DNA of 5,018 nt from contig JAOZSZ010000127.1 of the NCBI GenBank assembly GCA_029939385.1, forward strand, positions 1 to 5,018, read 5' to 3'. Both the position numbers and the translations under genes were made by a program. Source of the stretch: Pontiella sp. GTDB lineage: Bacteria; Verrucomicrobiota; Kiritimatiellia; Kiritimatiellales; Pontiellaceae. Shown here one piece after another: positions 1-5,018 of this stretch; within the stretch, counting starts at the first letter, position 1; every line of letters starts with the position of its first letter. Under the pieces are notes generated by a model. That model was not told where the DNA came from. It was given only the letters and a program-made list of their open reading frames with translations, and did no database searches.

Positions 1-520
1 CCACTTTGGCGCGTTTGAGCTGGAGGAGTGTTTTTTCATTGATGACATAGGCGGGGAATTTAGGAAGGGAGCTGTCGTCCTGGAGCTGTATGGGGTTAAG
101 CCCGAGTACTGCTCCGAGCTTATTTCCCAGGCTATGAAGGACGAGTGGCTCCCAATTTCCTGAGACGGGAACCCGCTGGAATTTGACTTCTAAGCCTTGA
201 ATATCGAGCTGTTTGACGAGCGGGGTGCCTTTGGAAAAGATGGCGAGGGGATTAAAATTGATTCGGACGTCGGATATTTGCACGCCATAGAAATCAAGCC
301 CTTTGAGTCGAAGCCTTAAAAGCGGCGTGGCATGGCAACTTTCTAAAGCTACAGGCAGGCGTGTGCCGTTGGAGATCTTATCGGCAACGAGTCCGCGGAA
401 TCCCTCGGTACGAGAAATTACATGAATGCCAACATATAGAATCAAGAGAAGAAGAAGGCCCGCGAAAAAATTCCACTTCAGGCCGCCTCTTTTCTTTTTA
501 GATGCCATTTTTTTAGCCAT
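1..520 (-). CDS. Membrane-anchored AsmA-like envelope protein, N-terminal part (C-terminus beyond the window)
   Basis: Reading leftward from the ATG at 520-518, the frame stays open for 173 codons to the window edge, so this is the N-terminal part of a larger protein. Seen: a very basic N-terminus (MAKKMASKKKRGG), one hydrophobic segment at about residues 17-35 (NFFAGLLLLLILYVGIHVI), then a soluble region rich in alternating beta-type segments such as RLKGLDFYGVQISDVRI and PLVKQLDIQGLEVKF (about residues 70-112). A single N-terminal anchor followed by repeated 'I..L.I.G..V' strands is the style of AsmA/TamB-like and related periplasmic proteins involved in lipid transport or outer-membrane homeostasis; the family call is inference from this style. 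The first 8 bases overlap the end of proC (ATGGCTAA holds both the start and the stop), implying translational coupling. A second in-frame ATG at 508-506 (residue 5) is an alternative start. The Shine-Dalgarno match is weak (GGGA inside proC). Sure of the gene, moderately sure of the anchor, unsure of the family. Confidence 0.72.
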   Translation of the reverse strand, partial: MAKKMASKKKRGGLKWNFFAGLLLLLILYVGIHVISRTEGFRGLVADKISNGTRLPVALESCHATPLLRLRLKGLDFYGVQISDVRINFNPLAIFSKGTPLVKQLDIQGLEVKFQRVPVSGNWEPLVLHSLGNKLGAVLGLNPIQLQDDSSLPKFPAYVINEKTLLQLKRAKV

Positions 521-1310
521 TAGCTAGTTCCCGGGAGCGTGCGGCACAGGCTTTCATGGCCGCAATAATGGATTCACCAACCCCACGATCAATCATAGTG
601 TTGATGGCGGCGGCGGTGGTGCCGCCTTTGGAGGTCACTTTATTGCGTAACGCATCGGCCTCTTCACCGGACTCTTTCATCAACTCGGCGGCACCGATCA
701 CGGTGGCAAGGGCAAGCTCGCGGGCGATTCCTTTTTCCATTCCCATTTGGTCTGCCGCCGCCAGCATATTTTCGAGCAGATAAAAGACATAGGCGGGGCT
801 ACTACCGCTTACAGCGGTGACAGCGTGAAGCTCTTCTTCTTTGACCCGCACGGCGATCCCTACGGCACTCATTAGTTTTTCAGCAAGCTGCAAGTCGGCC
901 TCGGTGGCCAATTCACCTGCGGCAATTCCGGCGGCCCCCTTACCGATGAGGGCTGGCGTGTTGGGCATCACTCGTACGATACGGATGGTTTTGCCGCCCG
1001 CAATCGTTGCTGAAGGAACCCCGGCCATCACACTAATCACCAGCGCGTCGGGTTTTATGGCTTCCGCAATCTCTGGCCAGACCGACGGGAAAATCTGCGG
1101 TTTTACCGCTAGCACCACCACATCAGCATCCGCGACTGCGGACGGGTTGTTCAGCGATGTTTCAACTCCATACTTTTGAGAAAGGTATTCTAAACGCTCC
1201 TCAGAAATATCCGTCAAACAAACGTTACTCGCCGCAACGACCTGCTGTTTCACAATTCCAGAAACAATGGCCTCCGCCATATTTCCCGCGCCAATAAATG
1301 TTATTTTCAT
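513..1310 (-). CDS. proC: Pyrroline-5-carboxylate reductase
   Basis: Cytoplasmic enzyme that reduces 1-pyrroline-5-carboxylate to L-proline with NAD(P)H, the last step of proline synthesis. The 265-residue length is normal for the family. Seen: an N-terminal Rossmann dinucleotide-binding motif GAGNMAEAI (residues 7-15), the AVKP segment at 68-71, VMPNTP at 114-119, the conserved SGSSPAY at 168-174 (usually SGSGPAY), and the C-terminal signature around residues 221-241 (LRNKVTSKGGTTAAAINTM) that contributes to the all-helical dimerisation domain and the active site. The start is supported by AGGAG at 1323-1319, eight bases before the ATG. It lies 42 bases downstream of yggS on the same strand and overlaps the following anchored-protein gene by 8 bases, so it is the middle gene of an operon. 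No truncation or missing key residue is apparent. Confidence 0.97.
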   Translation of the reverse strand: MKITFIGAGNMAEAIVSGIVKQQVVAASNVCLTDISEERLEYLSQKYGVETSLNNPSAVADADVVVLAVKPQIFPSVWPEIAEAIKPDALVISVMAGVPSATIAGGKTIRIVRVMPNTPALIGKGAAGIAAGELATEADLQLAEKLMSAVGIAVRVKEEELHAVTAVSGSSPAYVFYLLENMLAAADQMGMEKGIARELALATVIGAAELMKESGEEADALRNKVTSKGGTTAAAINTMIDRGVGESIIAAMKACAARSRELANG

Positions 1311-1326
1311 TTTAACTACTCCTATA

Positions 1327-1351
1327 AACCTTACCGTTAAAATATAAGGTT
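1327..1351 (-). repeat. Inverted repeat between yggS and proC
   Basis: The 42-base gap between yggS and proC holds a perfect 7-bp inverted repeat, AACCTTA at 1327-1333 and TAAGGTT at 1345-1351, with an 11-base centre. In the minus-strand transcript it would fold as an AU-rich hairpin that ends three bases before the AGGAG ribosome-binding site of proC. It has no following U-tract, so it is not an intrinsic terminator. It could tune processing or translation between the two genes, or be chance in AT-rich sequence. Confidence 0.35.
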
Positions 1352-1352
1352 A

Positions 1353-2030
1353 TTAATTTCGAGATCCAAAAAGATCCGTTCCGATGCGCACCCAAGTGCT
1401 GCCCTCTTCGATGGCCACTTCAAGATCGTGCGACATTCCCATTGAAAGCTCTGGCAGGGGTGTTCCGGTCTCTTCCTGTAAACGATCGCGTAGTTGCCGA
1501 AGGGCAGAAAAGTGTACGCGCGTTTTTTCAGGATCGGGAGAAAATGGGGGGATCGTCATGAGGCCATGCACCTCGCACTTTTTCATTTGATTGGCGGCCT
1601 CGATCGTTGCAGAAACCTCATCGGGCTTCATCCCAAACTTGGCGGCTTCACCCGAAACATTAACTTGTAACAATACGGGCAAGGTTAGATCGGCATGAGC
1701 CTCCAGTGCTTGAAGTAATTTTAACGAATCGACTGAGTGCACCATCTGAAAAAGACGAACGGCCAACTTGGCCTTATTCGTTTGAAGGTGCCCAATGAGA
1801 TGCCACTCTAATCCGGCGGGGCACAGGGGGATTTTGGATTGCGCTTCCTGCACTCGATTTTCACCAAAAAGGCGCAAGCCACAAGCCGCCGCTTCGCGTA
1901 CCGCCTCGGGTGGCCTGGTTTTGGACACCGCTAATAAACGGACGCTATCCCGAGACCGCCCTGCCTTTTCGCAGGCAGCGGCAATTCGACGCTCCACTTT
2001 TTCTAAACATTCTGTAAATACTTCGCTCAT
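1353..2030 (-). CDS. yggS: YggS/PLPBP-family pyridoxal 5'-phosphate-binding protein
   Basis: Single-domain fold-type III (alanine-racemase-like barrel) protein without known catalytic activity. The family binds PLP and maintains vitamin B6 and amino-acid homeostasis in the cytoplasm. The 225-residue length is typical. Seen: the PLP Schiff-base lysine in LLAVSKT (Lys37), GENRVQE at 56-62, the family signature WHLIGHLQTNK at 76-86, NVSGEAAKFG at 124-133, GLMTI at 156-160, and the phosphate-binding C-terminal region LSMGMSHDLE (195-204) through STWVRIGTDLFGSR (211-224). The start at 2030 has AAAGG six bases upstream of the ATG. It is the first gene of the run leading into proC; yggS-proC neighbourhood is common across bacteria and agrees with the function of both. 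No convincing promoter could be picked out in the divergent region upstream. Confidence 0.96.
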   Translation of the reverse strand: MSEVFTECLEKVERRIAAACEKAGRSRDSVRLLAVSKTRPPEAVREAAACGLRLFGENRVQEAQSKIPLCPAGLEWHLIGHLQTNKAKLAVRLFQMVHSVDSLKLLQALEAHADLTLPVLLQVNVSGEAAKFGMKPDEVSATIEAANQMKKCEVHGLMTIPPFSPDPEKTRVHFSALRQLRDRLQEETGTPLPELSMGMSHDLEVAIEEGSTWVRIGTDLFGSRN

Positions 2031-2067
2031 ACCGAACCTTTCATCTCAAATTATTACTACAATTGGA

Positions 2068-2095
2068 ATCTATTTTGCCCCCCCAAAAAATAGAT
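2068..2095. repeat. 9-bp inverted repeat enclosing a C7/A6 tract in the divergent promoter region
   Basis: Perfect arms ATCTATTTT (2068-2076) and AAAATAGAT (2087-2095) flank a 10-base centre dominated by seven C residues (2078-2084). It sits between the divergent yggS and 2199-2717 genes, 37 bases upstream of the yggS start and just upstream of a possible plus-strand -35 box (TTGCAG, 2104-2109). The symmetry and place suit an operator for a dimeric regulator. It could also form a hairpin in the yggS leader RNA. No U-tract follows that would make it a terminator. The dyad is seen; its role is inferred. Confidence 0.45.
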
Positions 2096-2103
2096 ATTTA
2101 CTA

Positions 2104-2131
2104 TTGCAGTATCTGAGTTCCTATTTAAACT
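2104..2131 (+). promoter_or_regulatory. Possible sigma70-type promoter for the repeat-protein gene
   Basis: TTGCAG at 2104-2109 (four of six matches to TTGACA) and TAAACT at 2126-2131 (four of six to TATAAT) are separated by 16 bases. An alternative -10, TATAAA at 2139-2144, is closer to consensus but lacks a recognisable -35. Either would give a leader of roughly 45-60 bases before the ATG at 2199. The call is weak and rests on motif similarity only. Confidence 0.3.
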
Positions 2132-2145
2132 CTCTTTCTATAAAG

Positions 2146-2179
2146 GAAAGGAAGAGCCTTTCTGTTAAGTACACTTAAC
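2146..2179 (+). promoter_or_regulatory. Two small dyads in the leader of the repeat-protein gene
   Basis: Two compact inverted repeats follow each other in the probable 5' leader. GAAAGG (2146-2151) and CCTTTC (2157-2162) enclose a 5-base loop, and GTTAAG (2164-2169) and CTTAAC (2174-2179) enclose the 4-base centre TACA. The second ends about 19 bases before the ATG and shortly before the AGGAG ribosome-binding site at 2187-2191. They could be RNA hairpins that affect mRNA stability or translation, or the second could be an operator. Both dyads are seen; the functions are guesses. Confidence 0.35.
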
Positions 2180-2198
2180 CCGTAACAGGAGACCGTTT

Positions 2199-2717
2199 AT
2201 GAGAAAGTTAATGATAGTAGCCCTTGGTTTCGCTCTAGCATCTAGCGCAATCGCCAAAACTGCAGGATTTCAAGCCAGCTTAACTCCGGACATTGCTGTT
2301 CAGGATCGCACTACTGAAATCAATGGCTTCTCTATTGGTGTATGGAACGAAAACCCAAGCCCTGAATTCCAATGGCAGCTTGGTTTTGTTAATGGAACCA
2401 CCGGCGAAAGCGTAGGCGTTCAATGGTTCGTTTTTCTTCCAACCCTCTTTAACTATGCTGAAAACCACACCGGAGCTCAACTTGGATGGGTCAACTATGC
2501 CAGCGAGTCCATTACTGGACTTCAGTGGGGTATGGTTAATATTACAGGACAATTGACCGGCCTCCAATTAGGTTTGGTTAACTATGCAAAGACAGCACAA
2601 AACGGTCTTCAGATCGGCCTCGTTAACATTATCCAAGACAACGAGTGGTTCTCTGACTTCCCGAATGATCTGGCGAAAGGCATGGTCCTTGTAAACTGGA
2701 GCTTTGGATCCAAATAA
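2199..2717 (+). CDS. Small secreted surface-type protein built of GxQxGxVN repeats (LA_2272-like)
   Basis: A 172-residue protein. It begins with a clear Sec signal peptide (MRKLMIVALGFALASSAIA, cleavage expected after Ala19 of the AIA motif). The mature part carries a tandem repeat of about 15 residues with the core G-L/A-Q-L/W-G-x-V-N-Y/I, seen clearly at residues 91-100, 106-115, 120-129 and 135-144, with degenerate copies near 41-50, 57-65 and 72-86. It closes with an aromatic segment (WFSDFP, 150-155) and VLVNWSF. This GLQLGLVNY repeat resembles the LA_2272-type surface repeat proteins annotated in Leptospira and in PVC bacteria; no biochemical role is known to me. The repeats predict short beta-strands, so a beta-sheet or barrel surface protein is likely. 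AGGAG lies seven bases before the ATG. It is a single-gene unit with its own terminator, divergent from yggS. Sure that it is a secreted repeat protein; the family name is moderate. Confidence 0.85.
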   Translation: MRKLMIVALGFALASSAIAKTAGFQASLTPDIAVQDRTTEINGFSIGVWNENPSPEFQWQLGFVNGTTGESVGVQWFVFLPTLFNYAENHTGAQLGWVNYASESITGLQWGMVNITGQLTGLQLGLVNYAKTAQNGLQIGLVNIIQDNEWFSDFPNDLAKGMVLVNWSFGSK

Positions 2718-2743
2718 TTTAGCTTCCGTAATATAAAGCATAT

Positions 2744-2776
2744 AAACCGCCCCGCTTCGGCAGGGCGGTTTTTTTT
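2744..2776 (+). terminator. Rho-independent terminator of the repeat-protein gene
   Basis: A GC-rich hairpin starts 26 bases after the stop codon. Stem AAACCGCCC (2744-2752) pairs with GGGCGGTTT (2763-2771). The stem is capped, after one C/A mismatch, by a GC-UUCG-GC tetraloop (2754-2761), and a run of eight T residues ends at 2776. The C(UUCG)G loop is an unusually stable closing element. It separates the repeat-protein gene from the next plus-strand gene, which therefore needs its own promoter. Confidence 0.95.
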
Positions 2777-2844
2777 GCTCTTCCAAAATCTTTTCTGTAA
2801 GCTTGAAGAACACAAGTAACCGATAGACTCTACTATGGCCAAAA

Positions 2845-2868
2845 TCCCATCACGATCTTCCGATGGGA
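2845..2868. promoter_or_regulatory. 7-bp inverted repeat overlapping the -35 region, candidate operator
   Basis: TCCCATC (2845-2851) and GATGGGA (2862-2868) form a perfect dyad with a 10-base centre. Its right arm ends three bases before the TATAAT box at 2872, so it covers the -35 and spacer of the promoter for the 2920-3870 gene. A dimeric repressor bound here would block RNA polymerase. No T-run follows, so it is not a terminator. The dyad is seen; the operator role is inferred from position. Confidence 0.4.
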
Positions 2869-2877
2869 CCCTATAAT
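2849..2877 (+). promoter_or_regulatory. Promoter with perfect TATAAT -10 box for the barrel gene
   Basis: TATAAT at 2872-2877 matches the sigma70 -10 consensus completely. At the optimal 17-base spacing the -35 hexamer is ATCACG (2849-2854), only three of six matches, so the promoter may depend on an activator or simply be of moderate strength. The expected transcription start near 2884 leaves a leader of about 36 bases before the ATG at 2920. It lies downstream of the strong terminator at 2744-2776, where a new promoter is needed. Confidence 0.6.
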
Positions 2878-2919
2878 AAGGGAAAGAATTTTAACTCTGG
2901 ATACGAAAAATTATACTTC

Positions 2920-3870
2920 ATGAAACGCTCCTTTTCTAGACTCCGTATCTCTGCCGCGATTAGCTTCTTTATGCTTTTCTCGGGAGTCGCCTTAGCCCAA
3001 ACCGTGAATGATACCATTCGTTCCGCGCACCTGTCCTCGGCCTATGCTTCCATTATTAACTTTTCTGCCGAGCCCGATTTTTCCTCTTCCCATCTTTGGA
3101 TTCATAAGGGTTCTTCGGATGAAACCCAGATGAATGTCACCAAATTTCCACTCCGCCATGAGTTTGAATTAGAAAACCACACGTGGAAGCCGATGGTCCA
3201 AGCCACGCTCGCCCGATTAAAGATCGATCTAACTCTCAACATGGATCCCGACCAGAAGTATGAGCCGGAATGGGAGTCGTATAGCGCCACCATCGGAGGC
3301 GGAGTTCGCATTCCGCTTTCCAAAAACTGGAGTATCCTTCCGGCCATCGATGCTGGCTACGCTCACCTTAAAAACGAGGCCTCCTACCATGGCCCTGAAG
3401 CCATTAAGCTAAAACCCATTATGGACGGCAAGCTCTTTGACTGGAACGCGGATGCCTGGTTGATTAATGGGCACTTAGCCCTGTTTTATAAACGCCAGTT
3501 CGGCAAGCTTGCCATTGACTCTCATATTAGCGGCACCGTGGGCCACATCGAAAGCTACGACACGACACATGAGCTACAGGAATTCAGCGAAACCATTAGT
3601 ACGGCCAGCATTAAAATCGATGGCACCTATCCTCTAGGCATCAGCTTCGCCAACGATCCGCTCTTTGTGGTGGGGCATATTGGAAACAGCACGATCCTAA
3701 CCGACCTGCATACTGATCTCGGCATTTCTAGCATCTACGAAACGGGGCTCTCCCTCCAGGCCGACATCACACGACATGGCTTTGCGATAAAAAAATTAGG
3801 GCTCGGGGCAATGGTTCTTTGGGGAGAGGATGTTATTGGCTGGGGGCTACGCACCTCATACCGCTTCTAA
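2920..3870 (+). CDS. Predicted outer-membrane beta-barrel protein, unknown function
   Basis: A 316-residue protein from the ATG at 2920. The frame also contains an ATG at 2863, but 2920 is preferred for two reasons. The protein then begins with a standard signal peptide (MKRSFSRLR, a hydrophobic core at about residues 10-25, and ALA|QT cleavage after residue 26), and the upstream ATG lies before the TATAAT box at 2872 and so outside the transcript. The Shine-Dalgarno match is poor for either start. The mature part has many short amphipathic segments rich in aromatic residues and glycine (for example ATIGGGVRIPL, AWLINGHLALFYKRQF, LGLGAMVLWG) and ends in SYRF, the C-terminal Phe expected of barrels assembled by the BAM machinery. 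The length and signal-plus-barrel layout recall small solitary autotransporter-type barrels, but no passenger domain is present and this family link is only a guess. It is monocistronic and converges on holA. Confidence 0.8.
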   Translation: MKRSFSRLRISAAISFFMLFSGVALAQTVNDTIRSAHLSSAYASIINFSAEPDFSSSHLWIHKGSSDETQMNVTKFPLRHEFELENHTWKPMVQATLARLKIDLTLNMDPDQKYEPEWESYSATIGGGVRIPLSKNWSILPAIDAGYAHLKNEASYHGPEAIKLKPIMDGKLFDWNADAWLINGHLALFYKRQFGKLAIDSHISGTVGHIESYDTTHELQEFSETISTASIKIDGTYPLGISFANDPLFVVGHIGNSTILTDLHTDLGISSIYETGLSLQADITRHGFAIKKLGLGAMVLWGEDVIGWGLRTSYRF

Positions 3871-3878
3871 AAATCGAC

Positions 3879-4976
3879 CTACCGCCGGCGCGGCTTTGGA
3901 GCACAAAGCTTGGCCAGTAGCGTCTCTAGCATGAGGTCATGTGGAATTGTTCCAATAGAAACCATCCGCTCGTGCGTATCCACCACCAGTTGCTTGCGGG
4001 CCGCGAGGCCACGGGCGGTATAAGAAGAGGCTTGATTCGCAAATTTTCCAGCACGAAACCAGTGCATCTTACGGGGATCATCCGCCATTTCTGAAAAATA
4101 ATCCTCCATCTCAGGATCGCTACTCCACTGGATACGATTCCCATTCAAACGCAACCAACCCGCATCCATATATTCCCTAAAACGCAGCAAGTTTTGAAAT
4201 AGTCCTTCAATCGCAATAATTAATCGAACCGGATTTTCCTTTTGGAAAATCAATTGGCGAAAAAGGCGAATCGCCTCGCCCAACTTGCGCTCCGCGACGG
4301 CATCGGTGAAATCCCATGCAATCGCTTCGCTAGAGGCCGAAGTAATGATCTGCACATCGTCAAAAATAATGGATTTATCGTCCCCTTTATAGAGCACCAT
4401 CTTCTCGACCTCATTCATAATTTGCCGCGTATCAAAACCCGTCTTTTCAATAAAAGCATCCGCCGCAGCGGAATCGATTGAGAACCCCTCCTGCTTAAAA
4501 AGAGAAAGGGCTTTCTGAAGAGCCGCCGGCCGCGCCTCATAGTCTCGCTCCGAGATGACATATTCCTCCACCTCACCCGCCGCCTTCATGGCTTTAAAAA
4601 AGGCGGAACGTTTATCAACCCCCGGCGCAGAAACAATCAAAAATTGGTCATCGGCCAGTCCCGCCTTAAGATCCGAGGCCAGCTCGCCAAGCAGGCGCTT
4701 GACCTTTTCGTTCTTCATAATTACCGCATTCTTAAAAAACGAAACATTACGGAACCAAACCACTTTTTTTCCACCAAACAAACCCACCGTTCGAAACGCC
4801 GCAATACATTGGTCGAGCGCCGCCACGGCATCATCAATCTTCGCCGCCGGACGATCAATCACCTCTAACGAAAGTGATTGCTCCTCCTCGGGGCAGATTG
4901 CATCCACCCGCTTGCGGGCATTCAGTCCCACCAAGTATTCATCGTTGCCATAAAAAAGATATACGTGATCCGCCAT
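3879..4976 (-). CDS. holA: DNA polymerase III, delta subunit
   Basis: A subunit of the clamp-loader complex. It binds the beta sliding clamp and opens it so that the complex can load it on primed DNA during replication. The 365 residues are slightly more than the usual 330-345. Seen: the family N-terminus YLFYGNDEYLV (residues 6-16); a divergent AAA-type first domain without a Walker A motif, as expected for delta; FGGKKVVWFRNVSFF, where conserved strand and clamp-contact residues lie; the middle segment TGFDTRQIMNEVEKMVLY; and a C-terminal helical collar domain (about residues 225-356) including FQKENPVRLIIAIEGLFQNLLRF. It ends in a basic tail, PKPRRR. The start at 4976 is backed by AAGGGG at 4991-4986, nine bases upstream. 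The gene upstream of it is outside the window; only 42 bases (4977-5018) remain there and nothing further can be assigned in them. Confidence 0.95.
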   Translation of the reverse strand: MADHVYLFYGNDEYLVGLNARKRVDAICPEEEQSLSLEVIDRPAAKIDDAVAALDQCIAAFRTVGLFGGKKVVWFRNVSFFKNAVIMKNEKVKRLLGELASDLKAGLADDQFLIVSAPGVDKRSAFFKAMKAAGEVEEYVISERDYEARPAALQKALSLFKQEGFSIDSAAADAFIEKTGFDTRQIMNEVEKMVLYKGDDKSIIFDDVQIITSASSEAIAWDFTDAVAERKLGEAIRLFRQLIFQKENPVRLIIAIEGLFQNLLRFREYMDAGWLRLNGNRIQWSSDPEMEDYFSEMADDPRKMHWFRAGKFANQASSYTARGLAARKQLVVDTHERMVSIGTIPHDLMLETLLAKLCAPKPRRR

Positions 4977-5018
4977 GTCGTTCTTCCCCTTCCAATCCCC
5001 AGAAGATATGATTTAATG

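Noticed and set aside
841..1179. Open plus-strand frame of 112 codons opposite proC
   Set aside because: It is antisense to a complete, conserved proC, and its low-complexity Ala/Ser/Thr composition is typical of a shadow frame.
2031..2100. Promoter for yggS on the minus strand
   Set aside because: Several AT-rich hexamers resemble a -10 box, but none pairs with a credible -35 at 16-18 bases, so no position was assigned.
1795..2178. Open plus-strand frame of 127 codons antisense to yggS and running into the intergenic region
   Set aside because: It lies mostly opposite the strongly supported yggS gene, has no ribosome-binding site or family-like composition, and its tail crosses the divergent promoter region.
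2280..2813. Minus-strand frames opposite the repeat protein and across its terminator
   Set aside because: They overlap a gene with a signal peptide, repeats and its own terminator, and one runs straight through the terminator hairpin; no start signals or recognisable motifs.
3882..3893. CCGC-CGGC-GCGG dyad near the convergent stop codons as a terminator
   Set aside because: The stem is only 4 bp, no T-run follows on the plus strand, and it encodes the basic C-terminal tail of HolA on the minus strand.
4555..4953. Open plus-strand frame of 132 codons opposite holA
   Set aside because: It is a shadow of the holA coding sequence; its Ser/Thr/Arg-rich composition mirrors holA codons and no start signal is visible.

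Overview
The window comes from a Gram-negative (diderm) bacterium of moderate GC content. Two proteins carry Sec signal peptides and look like envelope proteins, one of them ending in the aromatic residue typical of outer-membrane barrels, and a third is a membrane-anchored protein of AsmA-like character. Housekeeping genes (proC, a yggS-type PLP-binding protein, holA) surround them. The repeat style of the secreted protein at 2199-2717 and the gene content fit a member of the PVC superphylum (Verrucomicrobiota/Kiritimatiellota), but that is only an inference from protein style; no rRNA or marker comparison was possible.

Layout. On the minus strand, reading from right to left, a tight gene run goes yggS (2030-1353), proC (1310-513), then the start of a membrane-anchored protein (520 to the left edge, truncated by the window). 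proC and the anchored protein overlap by 8 bases, so this is almost certainly one operon. The 168-base region 2031-2198 separates this operon from the divergent plus-strand gene 2199-2717, a small secreted protein made of about 15-residue GxQxGxVN repeats. It holds a 9-bp inverted repeat around a C7 tract and two small dyads close to the plus-strand start. That gene ends in a strong rho-independent terminator with a UUCG tetraloop (2744-2776).

A second plus-strand gene follows (2920-3870), a likely outer-membrane beta-barrel with its own perfect TATAAT box and a 7-bp inverted repeat just upstream of the box. The -10 position shows that translation starts at 2920 rather than at the upstream ATG at 2863. 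It converges with holA (4976-3879, minus strand, DNA polymerase III delta subunit), with only 8 bases between the stop codons.

Working together. YggS/PLPBP (PLP homeostasis) and ProC (last step of proline synthesis) form a widely conserved gene pair. The AsmA-like protein behind them is probably an envelope or lipid-trafficking type protein. The two plus-strand envelope genes look like independently regulated accessory units set between housekeeping genes. I found no tRNA, rRNA, CRISPR array, insertion sequence or evident novel multi-gene system; the less ordinary material is the repeat protein, the orphan barrel and the dyad elements near their promoters.
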